Positions 57,301 to 64,000 of a DNA stretch of 64,000 nt are shown piece by piece (the first letter of the stretch is position 1; the number at the start of each line of letters is the position of its first letter). The notes below the pieces were generated by a model that worked only from the letters and a program-made list of their open reading frames with translations, was not told the DNA's origin and did not search any database. The position numbers and the translations under genes were made by a program. Origin of the DNA: Luidia sarsii (Eukaryota; Echinodermata; Asteroidea; Paxillosida; Luidiidae); the NCBI GenBank assembly GCA_949987565.1, contig OX465121.1:758137-822136 (forward strand). Reading direction: 5' to 3'.

Positions 57301-58471
57301 CTGGCGGAATGCATCTATGTTCCATAGGCCCATTTCGAACATGAATTGGATGTTATATTCAATTACCTTTTTGCACAGTTTTTCATGTACAGATAATACG
57401 GAAGGCGCCAGGTCAATTAACTCTACCCACTATCTATTTTGTAGGAAGCCCATAATTCACAATCCCGCCAAAAAGTCGATACTATTGAAGTGAGAGTATA
57501 AGGGGGGAAAGCCGGGAGCCATGTGTTGCCATGGGCGGACCGTGGCGTAGATGATTGGCATTTTGAGGGTATACAATGCGTTCACCTGAATATTGCCTTC
57601 CGACCGGGCCACGATGATGCCGGGTGCATTCCTCTGTGTGCCCATAGGACCCGTACTTTGGCTATAATTAGAGACTGGAGAGATAGCCTCTCTGAGTAGG
57701 AAGGCGAGATGGCGGGTCAGATATATCCACGGTCACAAAAGGCGTCGGCTCTATAGGCAAGAGAGTTCCCTGTGGCCCTAGCGGCATATTATAGACCACG
57801 GGGAAAACGACAGACAAGGCACGCACATACATATGGTCACAACTCATTTTGCTTAATAATTAGCCAGGTCCAGGAAAAAAATAAATTCCAAAAAAATCAG
57901 ACGAAATAGAGAAATGACACCTAATTTAACAACCGCCTAAATGAATGTTTCGAGAAATGCCAATTGTTTGCCACATACAAATTTGTAAATAGGGTTAATT
58001 ATTGTAAGCACATGTAGTGTTAAACCGCTTATCCAGTAGAAACACAACATGTCGGACACTGTACTATTTTGTAGGATAGCATTGTAAATTCTACCTAAGG
58101 CTAACACTAGATATCAGTACCAAGTAGATGCTTTACTTTTAAGGTCAGGTGTCAGCAATAAACCAATCACTTTGGCCCACTTAGTGATTGAGTATGGATG
58201 GCTCAACCAACGCCGTTGCTAAAAAAAAGGTGACATTTTCGTGATGTTGCTATAAAAGTGCGAGCCTTCACGCGCTAACTTATTTTATACAGCATAACGA
58301 TGGTGTAGTATAATTATGTCGAAAGCCGACCATAAAGTCAGCTATTCCAGTAGGCAGTACGGCATAGGACCTACCAGCACTTACCACTTTGGTCACCTCG
58401 ATTTCAGGCACAGCAGCGCGGACGTAAACAGCTAGAGCAGCCAGCACGAACAGCCACACGCACCTCTCCAT
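44547..58471 (-). CDS. FKBP-A: FKBP-type peptidyl-prolyl cis-trans isomerase with signal peptide and C-terminal membrane span, 4 coding exons, 226 aa
   Basis: Exons on the - strand: 58471-58385, 47611-47549, 45738-45614, 44952-44547; all GT-AG and in frame (681 nt, TGA stop). It catalyses cis-trans isomerisation of X-Pro bonds, here in the secretory pathway. Residues 1-19 form a signal peptide ([19 protein letters not shown]). The FKBP domain follows over residues 20 to about 135 with the binding-pocket set [29 protein letters not shown] and LNFLIQV, so all FKBP12-type aromatic and Asp positions are present. Then come two NGT glycosylation sites, an acidic linker, one membrane span ([20 protein letters not shown]) and a 25-residue cytosolic tail without a dilysine signal. 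Start ATG at 58471 is the first Met before the signal peptide. Intron 1 is 10.8 kb and holds PLE-2 in the opposite orientation. Confidence 0.88.
45085..45245 (+). repeat. Dispersed repeat shared with SLCO-B intron 4
   Basis: GCTATGGCATACCGCCCTCC TCCAGTCCAACCACAGCTGG and CCTGTCAGTCAAGAGTGTGG match 24900-25003; CAGACTGGTGTTATGAATAT G at 45210 matches 25688-25710. It lies in FKBP-A intron 3. Confidence 0.6.
45838..46610. repeat. Complex repeat region in FKBP-A intron 2
   Basis: Bounded by TCCATTTCACGAAACGTTAA GACG and CGAGTTTCGAGAAATGGG, which are roughly inverted, with inner words CTTAAGA and CGATCTTA. Flanking blocks (GCGTTCGATTAGCTTCCCC at 45818; GGTTACCCCCGAGTGACACT GCTTCCA at 46500) match 40880-41035. 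Looks like one MITE inserted inside another. Confidence 0.5.
47172..47531. repeat. MITE family B', full copy
   Basis: Left TTAAAGGCCCTATACAACAT, right ATGTTGTATTGGGCCTTTAA; inverted ends with TTAA at both borders. 360 bp. Its right end lies only 18 bases from FKBP-A exon 2 (47549). The partial copy at 4502-4700 belongs here. Confidence 0.8.
47760..47865 (+). repeat. tRNA-derived SINE
   Basis: GAATAACCCAAGTGGTAAGA GCATTCATGGTACG then GGCTCAAGTCCCTATGCAGT has the D-arm and T-arm spacing of the other SINE heads. In FKBP-A intron 1. A PLE end remnant is just before it at 47700-47735. Confidence 0.55.
48185..48325 (+). repeat. GACTCGGACT-type repeat without minisatellite
   Basis: ACTACAGACTCGAGTCTTAT, CACGACTCAGGCTCGAACTC and GACTCAGACTCGGACTCAAA resemble both flanks of the 21-bp array at 35290-36090. 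A run of 14 C residues lies at 48421-48434. Confidence 0.5.
49488..49580 (-). repeat. tRNA-derived SINE, best-preserved copy
   Basis: On the - strand: GGGCTGGATAGCTCAGATGG TAAGAGCGCCGGTACG, a loop, ACCAGAGGTCTCAGGTTGAA GTCCCGGTGCAGTCAAAG. The A and B boxes are both near consensus. The upstream acceptor strand does not pair with the 3' side, so it is a SINE head and not a tRNA gene. Confidence 0.65.
49743..51269 (+). mobile_element. PLE-2: Penelope-like retroelement ORF, 5'-truncated, antisense in FKBP-A intron 1
   Basis: Homology to PLE-1 begins at TCACCTACGGAAC (49743, equal to 16897), so the first reverse transcriptase motif PKIHK..GRPI is lost. The open frame continues upstream into host sequence to 49575, making an accidental fusion. 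It keeps [11 protein letters not shown], the YIDD catalytic box ([12 protein letters not shown]), HFLDVTV, the [11 protein letters not shown] cysteines and the GIY-YIG nuclease ([17 protein letters not shown]). Against PLE-1 I count about five amino-acid changes (for example MGN for MGD, SITF for SITC, HRSN for HRNN) in some 475 residues. No stops or frameshifts. Confidence 0.92.
51270..51594 (+). repeat. PLE-2 3' UTR and terminal sequence
   Basis: Same pyrimidine-rich UTR as PLE-1, ending CTGCCTTTGAGAAAGGTCCT and then GCTAGGATCGAAACGTCAGG CCCACTAAATTTTAG. It stops there, without the tail that PLE-1 carries. A further degenerate end copy is at 52043-52085. Confidence 0.85.
51600..53690. other. 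FKBP-A intron 1, GC-rich stretch, no gene recognised
   Basis: From about 52250 to 52560 and 52740 to 52860 the sequence is markedly richer in G, C and CpG than its surroundings. A 148-codon frame on the - strand (53158-52712) has no recognisable domain. The stretch could be a CpG-rich regulatory region or an unrecognised exon of another gene. Confidence 0.35.
53697..54405 (+). repeat. (CTCTGC)n hexamer array, about 700 bp (FKBP-A intron 1)
   Basis: Repeats of TCTGCC with TGCCCC and CTCTTCC variants and a larger internal duplication (CTCTGTCTCTGCATGCCTCT GCTCTTG at 54065 and 54290). The forward frames read Ser-Ala, Leu-Pro or Cys-Leu for hundreds of codons and are not genes. Confidence 0.93.
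54406..55810. other. FKBP-A intron 1, nothing recognised
   Basis: No repeat copies or exon-like frames were identified apart from a short CT-rich run at 55484-55520. Confidence 0.45.
55811..56187 (-). repeat. MITE family B, inverted copy
   Basis: TTAAAGCCCCTACACACAAC ATTGGTAAGATCGAAAAACA at the left; ACCAATGTTGTGCTATCCCT TTCA at the right, the closing TTAA mutated to TTCA. The body is the reverse complement of 32001-32362. Confidence 0.75.
56900..57065. repeat. Perfect PLE terminal hairpin, 53-bp arms
   Basis: Left arm 56900-56952 and right arm 56954-57006 are exact inverted copies with a single G between them. Each arm holds AGTGGGCCTGACGTTTCGAT and CCTAGCAGGACCTTTCTCAA in its orientation. 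The right side continues into TTTTGGTAATTTTAGTCAGT and AAGCAGTTTGCAAC, the PLE tail. Confidence 0.92.
57066..58384. other. FKBP-A intron 1, proximal end
   Basis: Weak traces of a decayed PLE tail at 57195-57225 (TAAGCCTGTAAGCAGTTTGT). Otherwise nothing recognised up to the exon 1 donor at 58384. Confidence 0.4.
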
Positions 58472-58800
58472 GACTGCACGGCGCAGATCCTGCCAGGCTG
58501 CCAACAGCTCAAAGTCGCCTTAAAACATATTTTTCCCGGCGGACAAAAAAAGGAAACCCAGCAACTTATCAATGTAAGCGCGGTGTAACACGGCCGCCCC
58601 GAGCAACACGGCAGCAGCGACAGTTTCAAAGCTGGCTTTTGCAGCGAGCTAGACGCACACAACCGTGAACAAACGTCAAACCGTGACTAACAGAAGAACA
58701 TAAGCAATAGAAAAGTGGCGCTTGAATTCGGGCTCGAGCGCCTGGTATGCAAATGAATACGTGGGCGACTCCATTACGCCCCCATCAAGAGGGGGGTTCA
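58472..58800 (-). promoter_or_regulatory. Putative FKBP-A promoter region with octamer word
   Basis: Sequence directly upstream of the start codon is richer in CpG than its surroundings and has no TATA box at an obvious position. A perfect ATGCAAAT octamer (POU-factor site) lies on the + strand at 58747-58754, about 280 bases upstream. Transcription start is unknown. Confidence 0.35.
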
Positions 58801-60329
58801 AAATCATTACAGTTGGCGCTTATAACAAAGCGCCCTCTATCGTTTAACTAAACTCACAATAATGTTTGCCGCCAATAAATATTTCACTTTCGATGATGAA
58901 TGTTTATTTCAAATAAATTTATTGCTCATCTAAGTATATACAAAAAGTACTGAAATCAATTTCATTTTTGGCTAAAAGTAATTTCGAAACAGGAAAAAAG
59001 AAATTCTAACGTGAAATTTAACTATGCCTAATGGAAGTTCAGAAAATAAATAAAAAGTAACCCATGTGTATGACCTAATAAACGTTAATGATAAAAAAAT
59101 TGACTTGTGGTAAAAATTAAAGTCAATTTGTTTACGTAAAGCTTCTGATGAAGAAAAGAACAACCCGCATAGGAATGGTACAGTCTAAAATCTACTGACC
59201 AATCAACATTGAGATATCCTTGAGTGGTCGGGTGGCTAGCTACTTGCAACAATTCATAACTTTTCTACACATAACTACCTATAAGCGTCAGAATTCTAAC
59301 GTAATACCAGCACCTATAAGCATGAAAGAGAAGTATTTCTTAAAAGATCAAGGTAATATTATGAAACACCCCACAATTATCCAAGGTGATGCAACGATGA
59401 CATTCATAATGGTATAAAATGACTGTATCTCTAGAGGCTAGCTATTCATTACATTGAAACCGCTCCAAATCTTCCTGAGTGATATTCCCCCTTTATAATG
59501 CAGCCACTTTTTAATCGGTCTTTTGTGGAGACCACCGAATTGGTCAATTGCCAATATCAACACCCAAAGCCTCACAATGTACACACAATTTGGCGTCAGA
59601 ATTTGAAAATGATTCGTCATGAATTAGATGACCTACGTAGCTAAAATATCACAAGTGATTTTTTTTTCTATTTGAACCACATAAAGAGGATGAGGCTAAT
59701 TTCTCACTTAAGCAATGGCTCAGAATGCCCTTAAACTTGATATTTTACGAGAATACAGATAAGTTTGAAAACACACCTTACATGGTGACACATGCATAAC
59801 TTGTAGTTAATTTAACATCACGTGATCAAGGTATAACAATATACAATGGATGTAACTTTCACAATTATAGTCTACACCAAATATAAGATTTTGCTGTGAC
59901 CGGGGCTTGCCCATAATGCAACTCTTTTGGGCTAGTCGTTCCGATACACGTAGCCACATGTATCATTTGCTGGCTAAATATATCATTTTTTGGCAAAGAA
60001 CTTCCTGGAAAAAGGCAAGAGAAAAGCAGTATATTGCCATGTAATTTTTTGGGATGAGCTGTCAGGTCACTTGCATTACAATTCTAAACTTTTAAGCCAA
60101 TATCAACATGTCACATATTTGAAGTGTTAAAACACACAGCTTTATGAAAACAATCCAACTGCATCGTAATTAATTGACGCAGAATAAAACGTACATTCTT
60201 TTACTGTGCTCCAGAGACTTTCACGAAAACGGATTGAATACTATCTGCCGGCATTTGCAAACTGCCTGTTTCTGAGAACTGAGGTTACCCATCAACAAAA
60301 CCCCCCTCCTTTCAATTGAATATGCATGC
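58801..60329. other. Spacer between the two FKBP genes, nothing recognised
   Basis: AT-rich, no convincing exon on either strand and no copy of the repeat families seen elsewhere in the window. Confidence 0.45.
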
Positions 60330-60735
60330 TCATATGAATAAATACTCTCATATGAATAAATACTATTATATGACTATGCACACTCATATGAATATGCATG
60401 CTCATATGAATAATATACTCATATGAATAAATACTCTCATATGAAAAACACTCTTATATGACTATGCACACTCATATGAATATGCATACTCATATGAATA
60501 ATATACTCTCATATGAATAAACACTCTCATATGTATATACACTCTCATATGAATAAACACTCTTATATGACTATGCACACTCATATGAATATGCATGCTC
60601 ATATGAATAATATACTCTCATATGAATAAACACTCTCATAATGAATAAACACTATTATATGAATATGCATGCCATATGAATAATATATTCTCATATGAAT
60701 AAACACTCTCATGCACACCCATATGAATATGCATA
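60325..60735 (+). repeat. CATATGAAT minisatellite
   Basis: About 24 irregular units of the type CTCATATGAATAAACA, CTCATATGAATATGCATG and CTTATATGACTATGCACA. Higher-order blocks of about four units recur (60359, 60451, 60549). Each unit carries CATATG, which is both a palindrome and an E-box. Confidence 0.9.
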
Positions 60736-60761
60736 CTGAGATGAATTCAAAAGATGTCAGA

Positions 60762-60955
60762 TCAAGAGTCATTACTGTAATTACCTATTACTGTAATTAC
60801 CTATTACTGTAATTACATATTACTGTAATTACCAATTACTGTAATTACCTATTACTGTAATTAGCTATTACTGTAATTACCCATTACTGTAATTACCTAT
60901 TACTGTAATTACCTATTACTGTAATTACCCATTACTGTAATTACCTATTCATTTA
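60762..60955 (+). repeat. 16-bp minisatellite TATTACTGTAATTACC
   Basis: About 12 units of 16 bases in tandem with few changes. GTAATTAC in each unit is a palindrome that contains TAATTA. Confidence 0.93.
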
Positions 60956-62940
60956 TGCAGTCATTACTTTGTCCCTGCTACTCATCGGGTTGACATGATT
61001 AGAGACATGAAATCTTTAAAGGAAATGGTCGCTATAAATATCGAAAAGAGAAATACAGATTTCAATAAATTCTGAAGACTCTTTGAATTTAAAATCATCA
61101 AAATGAACACTCCAACTTTTAAAAATTTTCAGAAAGGCAATGTGCAACACATCATGTAGTGTAATTCTTTTTTTAATATTTGAGGTTAGAAGTGTATCAT
61201 ATTTCTCTTTGGTTTTTAGTGTCATGGGCCCGTATATAGGCCATCAACAAATCCTCCACAGATTGAAACTGAACATGACTTGAATGCGTCACAAGCACTA
61301 ACATCATTACACCGGGATCTAAAGCCGTATTCCCACTAGACCCTTTCTTTCAAAGCCATGCAGTAACTTGCCTAAGACATTCCTAAAATTAAGTCTACAT
61401 TTTATTCCCACTTTTTGTTAACCTGACAGAATGTTTACTTGGCTGAGTGGAAGGCATCTGTAACCACTTTTGGCATGTTGCTTTGACATCACTGTCATGG
61501 CCATTGGTTATTGGCTTCCGTACGTGCGTAACCACATCCTTATTGAAGGCCGCACAGCAATGTACCAGACTGTTTTACACAAAACCATGCTTGTTTCAAT
61601 GCTTGTTTGGATGAGGAATTTCCCTCTTTTGAAGGTGTTCTGCACGACTAAGCAAATTTAATAATCTTTCAATTGACACCAAACTTTTTCCATACTGGTA
61701 CTTTTTGTTTGTTAGGAAAAGTCTCAGTGGTTTCTTGTCTGTAAGCCCTGTGAAAGGGAGCTCAGGCCAGTGGGGGTTGTCTGCACACGAGAGCCTGGCT
61801 TTGTATGGCATGATTATCCATAGTGGTTATTGTTCCTGTTGTCAACTGCCCTTGGGAAAATGAAGACAAATCTTTCATTTTGTCTTGGTCTGCAGTGTGT
61901 TGACTAGAACTTTCAGAATCCACATCTAAGTCACTATCAATGAATGACTTAGATGGTGGTTTACCCAAACAGTCAAGTCACCTTTTGCCAGGGTGGGGGG
62001 CCCAAGTCAGAAGCATTTAATGCTCAAATTTAATTGTGTCATTTGTTGGTAAAGTTGCAGTTGTCTGACAAAATAACAGCCCAGTGGGAGCACAGCTTTA
62101 GAGGCAGAACAATGATAATGTGGCAATACCCAGCTATGTAAATAAGGTGCAGAGTATGGATAAACCAATGAGGTACATTCAGATGGAGTCTCTTTGATTG
62201 GCTCCCTATATCATCTTGGTGTTACTCTGCTGTGACTACCTATAATTGAACCTGCTCATGTACTTGATCAATCAGGGTCTGAATTTGAAGCTAATGGGAT
62301 TCTTTAGAGAGCAGAAAGAACTTCAGATTTTAGTGGCATGTGATAATAACAGTCAAAGATTTTCATGGTGAAAGCACATTATGGACAACTGTAGTGCCAT
62401 GTAAATCATCTCATTTCAGATAGAGTATGGCTTTAAAAAGTGCTGGTATCTCAAAGTTTTGTACTCTGCCCATCATCAGGGAGGGGACTACCGGTACACA
62501 CAAGACCTACGCAACATTTGTAAGTTGCGTAACTTACCATTTTTTTCTTGAAATTGGCTGCAGGACTTACAATGCCCAAATCAGTCAACAGAGTGCACTG
62601 ATGACACCAGCAGCCATCTCACCAAACCAAGTACAAAAGAAATCTAAAAGCTTGCTTATCACTGCTAACTATGCCAGTGGCAGAAACTAGTTACAATGGC
62701 ATGCCAGTCAATGATCACCTTTATATCCAGCATGGTAAGATGGCTGCCAGTGGCTTCAGTCCATACAAAATCCAGAGTTTGCAAATTACATCCACGGGTG
62801 CAGTGTGCATATTCTGTCTATTCATTTTATGTTTTATGGTGCACTCCCAGCAATGATGTGTTCAATACATGAGACCCCATACATTGCAAATATAAAGGAA
62901 AACTTCTGCTTCAATTGGCAAAGTCTATCTCCAACAAAAA
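60956..62940. other. Spacer downstream of the FKBP11-like gene, nothing firm
   Basis: A 68-codon frame on the - strand (61968-61762, KSFIDSDLDVDSESSSQH) looks acidic and low-complexity, like a piece of a transposase or an exon, but no family can be named. No other feature could be supported. Confidence 0.35.
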
Positions 62941-62944
62941 ATGA

Positions 62945-63338
62945 AGCTTTTTTTTTTTTTTTTTAACATCCCTCCCTCCCTTTCCTCCCTTCCCCTCTCC
63001 ACTCCCTCCACCTCCTTTTCCCCTCCCCCTCCCCTCCCTTTCCTCCCTCCCCCCTCTCCCTCCCCCTCCTCTTCCCCTCCCCCTCCCCTCCCCTCCCTTT
63101 CCTCCCTCCCCCTCTCCCTCCACCTCCTCTTCCCCTCCCCCTCCCTCCCTTTCCTCCCTCCCCCTCTCCCTCCACCTCCTCTTTCCCTCCCCCTCCCCTC
63201 CCCTCCCTTTCCTCCCTCCCCCTCTCCCTCCACCTCCTCTTCCCCTCCCCCTCTCCTCCCCTCCCCTTTTCCTCCCCTCCCCATCCCCTCCCCCATCCCC
63301 TCCCTCCCCTTCCCTCCCCCTCTATCTCCTCTTTTCTC
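62945..63338 (+). repeat. Pyrimidine array (CCCTCC, CCTCCC, CTCTTCCCC) after a poly-T run
   Basis: About 370 bases of almost pure C and T with a repeating unit of about 57-60 bases (TTTCCTCCCTCCCCCTCTCC then CTCCACCTCCTCTTCCCC), starting with 18 T residues. It begins about 40 bases past the FKBP11-like stop codon on the - strand, so it would be a purine run in that transcript or just beyond it. Confidence 0.9.
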
Positions 63339-63379
63339 TTTTCAATTCAATGTGAGCATATCTTGCTCATGCTTGTGAC

Positions 63380-63582
63380 TTATTTCCTCTTTTTCTGTCG
63401 CTGCTCCCTCTTGCTTTTGGCCAGCTGAGCTGAGTAGGAGCTGGCCTTTTGCCACAGGTAAATGCCCAAGATGAAGACAATGACAGGACCAATCAGGAAG
63501 GGAGCCGATAGCGACAGGGAAGACAAGATGGAGGGTTTGATGAGTTCCACTAGCTCCACGTTGAAGACTAGAACCGAATCCG
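63380..63582 (-). CDS. FKBP11-like peptidyl-prolyl isomerase, last exon only
   Basis: Acceptor TTTGCAG before 63582, phase-1 entry, stop TAA at 63382-63380. The 66 readable residues begin DSVLVFNVELVELI, the last strand of an FKBP domain, followed by a membrane span (APFLIGPVIVFILGIYLW) and a basic tail ending KREQRQKKRK. The last four residues fit the KKXX ER-retrieval rule. Domain end, membrane span and lysine-rich tail in this order are those of FKBP11, an ER-membrane isomerase. The remaining exons lie beyond the right edge; nothing in 63600-64000 was assigned to them. Confidence 0.78.
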
Positions 63583-64000
63583 CTGCAAATCAAACAATAA
63601 GAAAGGGTAACCTTGTAGTATTTGCATTCACTTCCTGATACTTTTCATGGCAAACCTTGATGACTATTTCTTATATTGAATAATTTGCATTTGTTTCCAA
63701 TCTTTATACACTGGAGTGACTAGACCAGAAGTACCAAAGCTTGTTAGAGGTCAGATTCAGTCTTCCGTAGCTCCTTGCTTCATAAGGCCACACAGTCTTT
63801 ATAGTCTGCATCCTGTCTTGATACTCGATAACTTGGGGTCTTGCATTTATGCTTTGTTCTAGCTAGCCATTCATAAGATAACAGGAGCTTCCGGTGTTCA
63901 GGGCATTGGCAATTTTGCTTTTTAGCTTGAAAGAAGACAGTACAAGGTTCTAATCAGAGGAGCATGCCCTTTCTGCTCTGTTGATATATACATGTACTAT

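Noticed and set aside
62925..63378. Gly-Glu-Arg rich frames on the - strand and Pro-Ser rich frame on +
   Set aside because: Low-complexity pyrimidine array downstream of the FKBP11-like stop codon.

Overview
The window is animal nuclear DNA, not prokaryotic. It has split genes with GT-AG introns and long AT-rich non-coding stretches packed with retroelements, MITEs, tRNA-derived SINEs and satellites. The gene families, the abundance of Penelope-like elements and recurring AGAGGGCGCT and TAGGCCTA words suggest a marine invertebrate, perhaps an echinoderm, hemichordate or other deuterostome. That placement is inference; no sequence comparison could be run.

Region 1 (about 1.4-40 kb, + strand) is a tandem array of organic anion transporter (SLCO/OATP) genes. 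I rebuilt exons by hand from reading frame, splice sites and intron phase. SLCO-A (1432-15977) has 12 coding exons and an open frame of 662 residues. SLCO-B (20333-29892) has 11 exons and 645 residues. Both keep the GAWWLGFL signature, the cysteine-rich Kazal-like loop and near-identical exon lengths (165, 196 and 149 nt exons are the same size). A third locus (33238 to about 38590) holds only the equivalents of SLCO-A exons 5-10 and carries a frameshift, an in-frame stop, a lost splice acceptor and one GC donor; it is a 5'-truncated pseudogene or gene relic.

Region 2 (44.5-64 kb, - strand) holds two FKBP-type peptidyl-prolyl isomerase genes. FKBP-A (58471 down to 44547) has four coding exons and 226 residues: signal peptide, one complete FKBP domain, one C-terminal membrane span. 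Only the last exon of a second, FKBP11-like gene is inside the window (63582-63380); it encodes the end of an FKBP domain, a membrane span and a KKRK tail that fits an ER-retrieval signal.

Mobile DNA occupies much of the rest. Two 5'-truncated Penelope-like elements (PLEs) with reverse transcriptase and GIY-YIG endonuclease domains lie between SLCO-A and SLCO-B and inside FKBP-A intron 1; their proteins differ at only about five positions. More than twenty copies of the PLE terminal sequence are scattered about, several as near-perfect or perfect inverted pairs around a tiny spacer. Several TIR-bearing MITE families, a 0.5 kb foldback element, tRNA-derived SINEs, a 2.5 kb 29-bp minisatellite, a 21-bp minisatellite and four long pyrimidine-rich hexamer-type arrays fill introns and spacers. 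The most unusual signals are the PLE inverted hairpins with hammerhead-ribozyme-like motifs and the stepwise decay of the third transporter.
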